This document shows, piece after piece, positions 1 to 5,006 of a stretch of 8,049 nt of DNA (its first letter is position 1; each line of letters opens with the position of its first letter). The stretch is taken from contig JALQXU010000038.1 of NCBI GenBank assembly GCA_023263045.1, forward strand, positions 1-8,049. The letters are read 5' to 3'. A model generated the notes under the pieces. The model saw only the letters and a program-made list of their open reading frames with translations, was not told the origin of the DNA and searched no databases. Made by a program: the position numbers and the translations under genes. Source of the DNA: Pontimonas sp. (GTDB lineage: Bacteria > Actinomycetota > Actinomycetes > Actinomycetales > Microbacteriaceae).

Positions 1-664
1 CCAGAGTGATCGAACCATCGGGGTTCGGAGCGAGGAAAAGGAACCTTCCCACGCTGTAGGTGGAGTCACCATTGGTGGCATCAGCAAAAACTAACTGGAG
101 CGCACGCCCTGCCTTGAACGCAGCAATGTTGTAGTCCTGACCATCGTGGGTGAACCGTATTTCGCCGGGAACAACCTCATCCCTTGCGACACCTTCCTCC
201 TTCAGGTGTTCAAATCCCACGCTCTTGCCGCCAGGAATTTCTGTCCAGGTACCGGTGATAACCCATTCCGAGGAATAGGGAAAGGCGTCAATCCCACCAA
301 AGTTGGTGATTCCCTCAGACTGGGAATCCCACACTCGGAGGGCATACGCTCCATCCGCAGCAATCACATGAGCGCTCAGGGTCTCACTAAACACCACAGT
401 GGAGGGTGATTCGTCGTCTTTACCCCGCACCAAGGCTTCTCCATCGACGAGGTCACCATCGACGACCACCCCATCAGCAGCCTCTGCTTTCACGATGAGG
501 CCAGAACCTCCATCATCACGGGGTGCCCACACACCGGGGACTCCCCAAATGGTTTGCTCCATGTCGACCCACTGGGTATTGGTCAGGGCAAGCGGGCCTT
601 CGGGCTGAATAGCGGCGAGATTGCGGCGCTCTCTAAACGTCGCGAGCTTTTCTTCTGCTTCCAT
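1..664 (-). CDS. DUF1684 family protein (C-terminus cut by window edge)
   Basis: I translated this frame by hand on the minus strand. It opens with ATG at 664-662 and stays open for 221 codons to the left edge. It resembles the DUF1684 family, whose function is not established. Supporting features are a soluble N-terminus with no signal peptide, an early FRERRN stretch (residues 10-15), a W-rich segment (W32, W40, W46), FPYSSEW (128-134), and the family-typical YSVGRFLFLAPNPDGS block (203-218). DUF1684 proteins normally end shortly after this with an 'FNRAYNPPC'-like motif, which would lie outside the window. The start is fixed because the frame meets a stop at 671-673, which is also the stop of the heliorhodopsin gene only 6 nt upstream. 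No good Shine-Dalgarno precedes it, so translation is probably coupled to heliorhodopsin. Family assignment is from recognised motifs, not a search. Confidence 0.85.
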   Translation of the reverse strand, partial: MEAEEKLATFRERRNLAAIQPEGPLALTNTQWVDMEQTIWGVPGVWAPRDDGGSGLIVKAEAADGVVVDGDLVDGEALVRGKDDESPSTVVFSETLSAHVIAADGAYALRVWDSQSEGITNFGGIDAFPYSSEWVITGTWTEIPGGKSVGFEHLKEEGVARDEVVPGEIRFTHDGQDYNIAAFKAGRALQLVFADATNGDSTYSVGRFLFLAPNPDGSITL

Positions 665-670
665 TAGGGG

Positions 671-1474
671 CTAGTCGGTCAGAGCCGGGATGATGGCGCC
701 AGAGAAGACTTGGTACGCCAGAGCTGTCTTCGCAATAAGGCTCAACGTGATGTACATCCGCTCACCGCGGAGATAGTCTTTCCAGCCGCCCACGCGGTGG
801 TATTGCAAAGCCTGGTTCACCGCGAAGGTGTTGAAGAAGATGAACAGGGAAATGATGATTCCCACCACGAAAGCAGGGGGTTCCACCTCAGAGGTTGAGC
901 CTGGCGCGAAAAAGTAGATGAGGATGACGATCCAGGGCACAATCCCCGTCATCGAACCGAAGACAAACGGGAGGAAGCCGCCGGACCCTGGCTGCTCGTA
1001 CTTCTCTTGAATGGCGCCAAACATGATCATCGAGGCATTGACCGCAAAAATCGAGAACAAAGCCGCGATGTCGGTGATGCCGGTGATCTGGGCGACCAGC
1101 CAAATCATGACCGACGAACTGAGCGAATACTCAGTCCACCGAAAATAGTTGTGATTGAGCTTCAAACCACCGGCGTAGCGCTTGAAGAACAGTGGTGAGG
1201 AAATCAAGTAGTGGAAAAAGGCTGACATACCGAGGAATGCAACCACCCCAATACCCACGTTGATATCGAACAGTTCCACCCGCTCAGGAGGGAGCGGCAC
1301 TCCAGGAGGGCCAGCCAAGTAATCAGCGGTGACCGCGTAGGTCACTTGGTCTTCCAAGAGGAAGAGGACATAGCCAAGCCCCACGGCTTGAAGAAGGTGA
1401 AGCGACCCCGCGACAACGTTGTAGGTCCGTAAACGGTTGATTTTCTGATCAATCGTTCTGGTGTGCTTAGCCAT
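671..1474 (-). CDS. Heliorhodopsin (retinal-binding seven-helix photoreceptor)
   Basis: The 267-residue protein matches the heliorhodopsin family at full length (about 250-270 aa). Heliorhodopsins bind retinal, have a slow photocycle and sit in the membrane with the N-terminus inside, inverted relative to type-1 rhodopsins. Visible landmarks are H26 in helix 1, H88 in helix 2, the helix-3 motif FRWTEYSLSSSVMI (111-124) with R112 and counterion E115, FAVNASMIMFG (143-153) in helix 4, and the helix-7 motif SLIAKTALAYQ (245-255) with Schiff-base K249. These align with R104, E107 and K241 of 48C12 at a constant offset of 8. Residues 42-68 form the long loop after helix 1. The ATG is preceded by GAGGGAG six nt upstream. 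It lies between the TspO-like and DUF1684 genes, same strand. The family is reported to have signalling or enzyme-regulating rather than pumping roles; which one applies here cannot be read from sequence. Confidence 0.97.
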   Translation of the reverse strand: MAKHTRTIDQKINRLRTYNVVAGSLHLLQAVGLGYVLFLLEDQVTYAVTADYLAGPPGVPLPPERVELFDINVGIGVVAFLGMSAFFHYLISSPLFFKRYAGGLKLNHNYFRWTEYSLSSSVMIWLVAQITGITDIAALFSIFAVNASMIMFGAIQEKYEQPGSGGFLPFVFGSMTGIVPWIVILIYFFAPGSTSEVEPPAFVVGIIISLFIFFNTFAVNQALQYHRVGGWKDYLRGERMYITLSLIAKTALAYQVFSGAIIPALTD

Positions 1475-1563
1475 GAATCTCTCCCTCGCCGTTGGCCTCT
1501 ACGGTAGCGACAAAAACTCCAGCGCGACGGGCACACGCCAGGCTGATGGGAATCAGATCCTCA
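1475..1563 (-). other. 89-nt gap, open in a shifted frame, between TspO-like and heliorhodopsin genes
   Basis: After the TspO-like TGA (1566-1564), the frame one base further on stays open without a start codon through this gap. It ends at TAA 1469-1467, overlapping the heliorhodopsin start by 8 nt. The conceptual peptide contains DLIPISLACARRAGVFVATV and then a Glu/Gly-rich end, with ordinary codons throughout. It may be a displaced C-terminus of the TspO-like protein (true or sequencing frameshift), or simply untranslated leader holding the heliorhodopsin RBS. No convincing promoter is visible in it. Confidence 0.35.
1481..1487 (-). promoter_or_regulatory. Ribosome binding site of the heliorhodopsin gene
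   Basis: On the minus strand GAGGGAG lies six nt before the ATG at 1474-1472. It is the clearest Shine-Dalgarno of the minus-strand genes. It supports this start and suggests heliorhodopsin is translated efficiently in its own right rather than only by coupling to the upstream gene. Confidence 0.75.
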
Positions 1564-2373
1564 TCAGCGAATCGAGCTCCTTCGCACAGAAGTCGAAGCC
1601 CAATCCACCACCGGCTGCCGCACCCATCGAACCAGAGCGACCAGGCTGACAATTCCCAAAATCGGAAGAAGAATCTGAGTAGCGAGAATGACCCCCGAGA
1701 ATTCCTGATTCCATTCTGACGGTGAGAGGTGGCGTGACAAGATTCCCCAGAAAGCCCAGACCAGAACGAGCACATAACTGGGAGAAGAATTGACCAATGC
1801 TGTGGTGGAGCCTAGGAGGGTCGCGACAACCAGGATCACGATGGTCCACGCCTCAGCAGAAAGCCCGAAACCATCAGCGAATCCCAGCTGCACCAGCCAC
1901 GCGGAAATGTTCGCCACAGTCGCCACCGTGACCCAGCCGAAGTAGACCGCGAAAGGTACTCGGATGGAAAGGCTGGCACCCAGGGTCGTCCTTTCGGCGG
2001 TGGTCCTCCTATTGATGACGATCAACGTCCAGAGCAAAGCAATAATGGTGGCCGCGGAAAGCCAGAGCGCCTCATAGTGCCACGCCACAATCCACGCTCC
2101 ATTAAGCAAACTGCTCGCAATAAACCAGGGGGTAATGCCCCGGATTACGGAATTATCTGCGACTAACTGGACCACGGTGTACACGCCCAGTAGAAGGTAA
2201 ATCACCCCCCAAATCGCAAAAGTGAAGCCGATGGGCGCAAAGAGAGTGTCGTAGCGATCTGAAATTTCATTCGTCGCTTGGCCATTAAGCGGAAGCGTTG
2301 TGGCGAGTACATTCATGACCAGCATGAATCCAAAAGACAGGAGCGCAAGAAGGCGCGATCTGAAAAGAGCCAT
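1564..2373 (-). CDS. TspO/MBR-family (tryptophan-rich sensory) membrane protein, long form
   Basis: The predicted product is 269 aa and strongly hydrophobic, with roughly seven membrane segments. It carries signatures of the long bacterial 'tryptophan-rich sensory protein' branch of TspO/MBR: LPLNG (27-31) followed by EISDRY, then FAPIGFTFAIWGVIYLLLG (45-63), SLLNGAWIVAWHYE (88-101) and VPFAVYFGWVTVATVANISAW (139-159). Canonical TspO is about 160 aa with five helices, so this is an extended relative. Classical TspO binds porphyrins and cholesterol-like ligands and modulates light/oxygen/stress responses; the role of the long branch is not settled. I chose ATG at 2373. The frame stays open upstream to a TTG at 2409 (281 aa), but that start abuts the tRNA end and has no Shine-Dalgarno. 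A GTG at 2388 is also possible. No good Shine-Dalgarno precedes the ATG either, so the start is uncertain. The C-terminal end may be frameshifted (see findings). Confidence 0.85.
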   Translation of the reverse strand: MALFRSRLLALLSFGFMLVMNVLATTLPLNGQATNEISDRYDTLFAPIGFTFAIWGVIYLLLGVYTVVQLVADNSVIRGITPWFIASSLLNGAWIVAWHYEALWLSAATIIALLWTLIVINRRTTAERTTLGASLSIRVPFAVYFGWVTVATVANISAWLVQLGFADGFGLSAEAWTIVILVVATLLGSTTALVNSSPSYVLVLVWAFWGILSRHLSPSEWNQEFSGVILATQILLPILGIVSLVALVRWVRQPVVDWASTSVRRSSIR

Positions 2374-2415
2374 AGCTGAGCTAATCACAACTCGTCGGAA
2401 AAAAGCCAAGAACTG

Positions 2416-2489
2416 TGGGGCGGACGGGACTTGAACCCGTGACCGACGGATTATGAGTCCGCTGCTCTAACCAGCTGAGCTACCGCCCC
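2416..2489 (-). tRNA. tRNA with anticodon CAT (elongator Met, or Ile2 if lysidine-modified)
   Basis: The minus strand folds into a complete 74-nt cloverleaf. It has a 7-bp acceptor stem GGGGCGG/CCGCCCC, D-stem GCTC/GAGC with loop AGCTGGTTA, anticodon stem GCGGA/TCCGT with loop CTCATAA, a 5-nt variable loop CGGTC, T-stem ACGGG/CCCGT with loop TTCAAGT, and discriminator A. The anticodon is CAT. The paired G1-C72 and the absence of the GGG/CCC anticodon-stem signature argue against an initiator tRNA. Elongator Met is the usual annotation for this form in actinobacteria, but an Ile2 (AUA) tRNA modified by TilS cannot be excluded by eye. CCA is not encoded (the bases after the discriminator are CAG), so it must be added after transcription. 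The TspO-like gene starts 42 nt downstream on the same strand. Confidence 0.96.
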
Positions 2490-2504
2490 GTGTCACGACG
2501 ACAC
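2490..2504 (-). repeat. Inverted repeat in the tRNA 5' leader
   Basis: A perfect 5-bp inverted repeat, GTGTC / GACAC with a 5-nt spacer, directly abuts the 5' end of the mature tRNA. On the tRNA transcript it would form a small hairpin beside the RNase P cleavage site. It may be chance, as five base pairs is short. Confidence 0.35.
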
Positions 2505-2510
2505 CAGCCC

Positions 2511-2516
2511 AGTGTA
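2511..2516 (-). promoter_or_regulatory. Candidate -10 box for the tRNA (and possibly the downstream operon)
   Basis: On the minus strand TACACT fits the actinobacterial TANNNT -10 consensus and lies 21 nt before the mature tRNA 5' end, giving a short leader. The hexamer 17 nt upstream (TCACCT, 2534-2539) is a poor -35. The call rests on position and one box only. Confidence 0.35.
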
Positions 2517-2529
2517 AAGCCCTGGGAAT

Positions 2530-2541
2530 GCTCAGGTGAGC
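2530..2541. promoter_or_regulatory. Small palindrome in the divergent promoter region (possible operator)
   Basis: GCTCA-GG-TGAGC is a perfect 5-bp inverted repeat around a 2-bp centre. It overlaps the expected -35 position of the candidate tRNA promoter and lies in the 196-nt region between the divergent tRNA/heliorhodopsin side and the amino-acid transporter. It could bind a dimeric regulator, but no regulator gene is in the window and the site is short. Confidence 0.25.
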
Positions 2542-2578
2542 AGTCACGCTTGGGTAACAATCGGTTCTACTCCGACTC

Positions 2579-2609
2579 TTGAGGAGGCGAAAGAGGACTA
2601 GCGTAGAAC
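2579..2609 (+). promoter_or_regulatory. Weak candidate promoter for the amino-acid transporter operon
   Basis: TTGAGG (2579-2584) and TAGAAC (2604-2609) are separated by 19 nt. The boxes only partly match the TTGACA/TANNNT consensus and the spacing is long; TAGCGT at 2599-2604 is an alternative -10. If correct, the leader before the binding-protein gene would be about 70 nt. The rest of the 2490-2685 gap holds no gene I can support. Confidence 0.3.
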
Positions 2610-2672
2610 GTGATGCCCACGCTGATGTCGGCTTATCGCCCCGTCGCGTGAGCACCGCTTATCCAAATACGT

Positions 2673-2679
2673 AAGGGGA
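2673..2679 (+). promoter_or_regulatory. Ribosome binding site of aapJ
   Basis: AAGGGGA lies 6 nt before the ATG at 2686. It is unpaired in any obvious local structure, unlike the RBS of the next gene, which fits high expression of the binding protein. Confidence 0.7.
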
Positions 2680-2685
2680 TAGTTA

Positions 2686-3795
2686 ATGAAAAAAACTGTT
2701 GGAATCATGGCGGGCTTTGCAGCCGTGGCTCTGGTCCTCAGTGGATGTGCATCGAGCGCAGATGATTCGGCTACGTCGGCCGCAACATCTTCGGACGATT
2801 CAGCCACGACGACTGAGGCTGCTGTTGCCACCACCTCCGTGATGGACGCAGTGATGGAGGCTGGAGTGGTCCGTTGCGGTACCCGTGACGCTCTGCCTGG
2901 CTTCGCCGTATTGCAAGAGGATGGAACCCACGTTGGGTTCGACTCTGACTTCTGTCGCGTCATCGCGGCCGCCGTTCTCGGCGATGCAGAAGCTGTCGAC
3001 ATGGTCGACCTGGAAACCGCTGACCGCTTTACCGCTCTGCAGAGTGGTGCGATCGACGTTCTCGTGCGTAACACCACGTGGACCGCATCCAGGGATGGCA
3101 CAGAGGGCGCTAACTTCCTCCAGACCAACTTCTACGACGGTCAGGGAATGATGGTTAACGCTGGCTCCTACGACTCCGTGAGCGACATGAACGGAGCTGT
3201 GGTGTGTGTGGCTAAGGGAACCACGACCGAAGGTAACGCGGCTCTCGAGTCGACGCGCCTCGGCCTTGGTTGGGAGGTTCGTGCATTTGACGACACTGAC
3301 CTGCTTCTCGAAGCCTTCATCGCCGGTCAGTGTGATGGATGGTCTTCCGATGTCAGCCAGCTGACCGGATTCCGTTCGGCATACCCTGATGGCCCAGCTG
3401 CTCTGGAAATCCTCCCCGAGGTCTTCTCGAAGGAGCCTCTCGGACCAGCAGTGTTGGACGGTGACACCCAGTGGGCTCAGGCCGTGAACTGGGCGATCTT
3501 CGCCACCATTCAGGCTGAAGAGTTCGGCATCACCAGCGCAAACGTGGACAGCTTCCTCTCCTCTGAGGATGTCACCATCCAGCGTTTCCTCGGTGTTGAG
3601 ATTGAAACCGACGAGGGATCGTCGGCTCTCGACCCCGGTCTGGGTCTGCCCACCGATTTCGCCTACCAAGTAGTTAGCCAGGTGGGTAACTACGGTGAGA
3701 TCTTCGAGCGTCACCTTGCGCCGTTGGGCCTCGAGCGTGGAGTTAACGCGCTCTGGAGCGACGGTGGTCTGATGTACGCACCTCCCTACCGCTAA
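2686..3795 (+). CDS. aapJ: General L-amino-acid ABC transporter substrate-binding lipoprotein
   Basis: The 369-residue protein captures amino acids outside the membrane and hands them to the permease encoded next to it. Residues 1-20 are a lipoprotein signal (KK, hydrophobic core, lipobox LSGC) with lipidated C21. A Ser/Thr/Asp-rich linker (22-50) follows, then an AapJ/BztA-type domain: VVRCGTRDALPGF (61-73), DSDFCRVIAAAV (86-97), DRFTALQSGAIDVLVRNTTW (113-132), YDGQGMMV (150-157), VCVAKGTTTE (173-182), SKEPLGPAV (248-256), VGNYGEIFER (333-342), GLMYAPPYR at the end. C64, C90, C174 and C216 sit at positions that are Cys in the proteobacterial proteins. Proteobacterial AapJ is periplasmic, so the lipoprotein form fits a Gram-positive envelope. 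Family specificity is broad L-amino acids including Glu/Asp; the exact substrate is not readable here. The ATG follows AAGGGGA at a 6-nt spacing. Confidence 0.95.
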   Translation: MKKTVGIMAGFAAVALVLSGCASSADDSATSAATSSDDSATTTEAAVATTSVMDAVMEAGVVRCGTRDALPGFAVLQEDGTHVGFDSDFCRVIAAAVLGDAEAVDMVDLETADRFTALQSGAIDVLVRNTTWTASRDGTEGANFLQTNFYDGQGMMVNAGSYDSVSDMNGAVVCVAKGTTTEGNAALESTRLGLGWEVRAFDDTDLLLEAFIAGQCDGWSSDVSQLTGFRSAYPDGPAALEILPEVFSKEPLGPAVLDGDTQWAQAVNWAIFATIQAEEFGITSANVDSFLSSEDVTIQRFLGVEIETDEGSSALDPGLGLPTDFAYQVVSQVGNYGEIFERHLAPLGLERGVNALWSDGGLMYAPPYR

Positions 3796-3810
3796 TCGGT
3801 TAGGGACATT

Positions 3811-3825
3811 TTCGGAAACACCGAA
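3811..3825 (+). repeat. Small hairpin directly before the large aapJ-aapQ hairpin
   Basis: TTCGG (3811-3815) and CCGAA (3821-3825) are perfectly complementary around the loop AAACA. The 3' arm ends exactly where the 14-bp hairpin begins (3826), so the two helices could stack coaxially. TCGGT (3796-3800) could instead pair with ACCGA (3820-3824). Confidence 0.45.
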
Positions 3826-3858
3826 CTGTCAGGGGGCTCCTTGTGAGCCCCCTGACAG
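3826..3858 (+). promoter_or_regulatory. Perfect 14-bp RNA hairpin sequestering the aapQ RBS
   Basis: CTGTCAGGGGGCTC (3826-3839) is the exact reverse complement of GAGCCCCCTGACAG (3845-3858), around the 5-nt loop CTTGT. The stem is GC-rich and includes the only good Shine-Dalgarno for aapQ (AGGGGG, 3831-3836). The GTG start (3843-3845) lies in the loop and first stem base. No U-tract follows, so it is not a classical intrinsic terminator. As in other transporter operons with a hairpin after the binding-protein gene (malE-malF is the known example), it may stabilise the aapJ transcript and reduce permease translation. The regulatory role is inferred; the repeat itself is seen directly. Confidence 0.8.
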
Positions 3859-5006
3859 GCGTGTCCGCGAAAACTCCGTTCTGGCGGGATGTTCGAGTCC
3901 TCAAATGGGTTTTCCAACTCGTCGTCTTGGGAATTGTCATCGGAGTCATCTTCTGGCTCTACAGCAACTACCAAATCAACGTCCAGAAGAGCAAGATTCC
4001 CACCGACCTGCGGTTCCTCGATAACCCCGCAAACTTCACCTTCCCAGGCCAAGATTTCGACCAAAGTTCCCCGGTCCGGGCCGCCTTTATCCAAGGCTTC
4101 TACAACACGTTGCGTGTGTCCATCGTCGGCATTCTCTTAGCCATCTTTATCGGCACCTTGGTGGGAATGGCTCGTCTGTCTAAAAACTTTCTTGTCCGCA
4201 CCGTCGCTGGTGCCTACGTAGAGGTTCTTCGCAATCTCCCTCTTCTTCTGCTCCTGACCTTCATGAACCTGGCGGTTGTGCTCCAGACATTCCCCCGAAT
4301 TGAGGATGCGTGGAAGCCTTTGGATCTCTTCGTGGTGTCTAACCGGGGAATCGCGATTCCCTGGTTTGAAGGCTCGGGTATGGCACTTCTAGGCGCCATC
4401 GCTGCTGGCTTGATTGCGTGGTGGCTTGCTGCGTGGTGGCGTAATCGCCTTTCGGACAAGACAGGTAAGCCGTCCCGAGCCCTTTTGTTCGGATTCACTT
4501 CTTTTGTTGTTGTCACAGTGGGAGCCTGGATCATCCTCGGCTACCAGTGGACCCTTCCCGTCGTCGAGGATCGTGGAACGCTGGGAGGTCTCAGGCTAGA
4601 TCCCTCGTTCTTCGCGTTGCTCGTCACCCTCGTGATTTACACCTCGAGCCATATCGCCGAAATTGTTCGTGGCTCGATCCTCGCTGTTCCCAAAGGTCAA
4701 GGGGAAGCAGCCGACGCCCTTGCGTTGACCAATGCAAAGAAGATGCGGCTCGTCATTCTTCCTCAAGCGTTCAGAGTTGCCCTTCCGGCTATCGGAAACC
4801 AGTCACTCAACTTGATCAAGAACTCTTCGCTGGGTGCGGCGATCAGCTACTTTGAGCTCACCCAGGTAGCTCAAATCACGGTCGGGAACGGTTCACCCGC
4901 CGTGCCGGCGTTTACGCTGACCCTTCTGGTGTATCTCGCCATATCGCTGGTCACCAGTCTCATCATCAACATCTTCAATCGCAGATTGGCGCTGGTGGAG
5001 CGATGA
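3843..5006 (+). CDS. aapQ: Amino-acid ABC transporter permease, AapQ type
   Basis: This 387-residue membrane protein is the first of two permease subunits of the Aap/HAAT transporter. A cytoplasmic N-terminus with PFWRDVRVLKW (12-22) leads into helix 1 (about 22-40). An external segment follows (41-80), then helix 2 with the His/Glu/Gln/Asn-type permease entry GFYNTLRVSIVGILLA (85-100), and the VYVEVLRN-like block AYVEVLRNLPLLLLL (124-138). A loop and extra hydrophobic stretches (150-240) precede the ATPase-coupling EAA loop from E288 to Q308, ending in LVILPQAF, and then NLIKNSSLGAAISY (323-336). In the EAA loop the usual Gly is Ala (A294). The GTG start has AGGGGG 6 nt upstream but both lie inside a strong hairpin. 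A GTG at 3861 is a possible start without a good RBS. The end overlaps aapM by 4 nt. Confidence 0.93.
   Translation: MSPLTGVSAKTPFWRDVRVLKWVFQLVVLGIVIGVIFWLYSNYQINVQKSKIPTDLRFLDNPANFTFPGQDFDQSSPVRAAFIQGFYNTLRVSIVGILLAIFIGTLVGMARLSKNFLVRTVAGAYVEVLRNLPLLLLLTFMNLAVVLQTFPRIEDAWKPLDLFVVSNRGIAIPWFEGSGMALLGAIAAGLIAWWLAAWWRNRLSDKTGKPSRALLFGFTSFVVVTVGAWIILGYQWTLPVVEDRGTLGGLRLDPSFFALLVTLVIYTSSHIAEIVRGSILAVPKGQGEAADALALTNAKKMRLVILPQAFRVALPAIGNQSLNLIKNSSLGAAISYFELTQVAQITVGNGSPAVPAFTLTLLVYLAISLVTSLIINIFNRRLALVER

Noticed and set aside
146..608. Plus-strand frames over the left edge
   Set aside because: The minus strand is continuously open here and encodes a recognisable DUF1684 protein.
671..1474. Type-1 proton-pumping rhodopsin (actinorhodopsin/xanthorhodopsin)
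   Set aside because: The helix-3 RWTEYSLSSS and helix-7 SLIAK motifs are those of heliorhodopsin; the DTE/DTG-type pump motif is absent.
2416..2489. Initiator tRNA-fMet
   Set aside because: Acceptor position 1-72 is a G-C pair and the anticodon stem lacks the three G-C pairs of initiators.
2612..2650. 12-codon leader peptide upstream of aapJ (MPTLMSAYRPVA)
   Set aside because: The only Shine-Dalgarno-like sequence (GAGGAGG, 2581-2587) is too far upstream, and the peptide has no run of regulatory codons.
2800..3714. 304-codon open frame antisense to aapJ
   Set aside because: It lies entirely opposite a clearly recognised gene, has no family features and is explained by codon bias of the sense strand.
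3826..3858. Rho-independent terminator after aapJ
   Set aside because: The stem is strong but no U-tract follows, and the 3' arm is within the start of aapQ, which must be transcribed.
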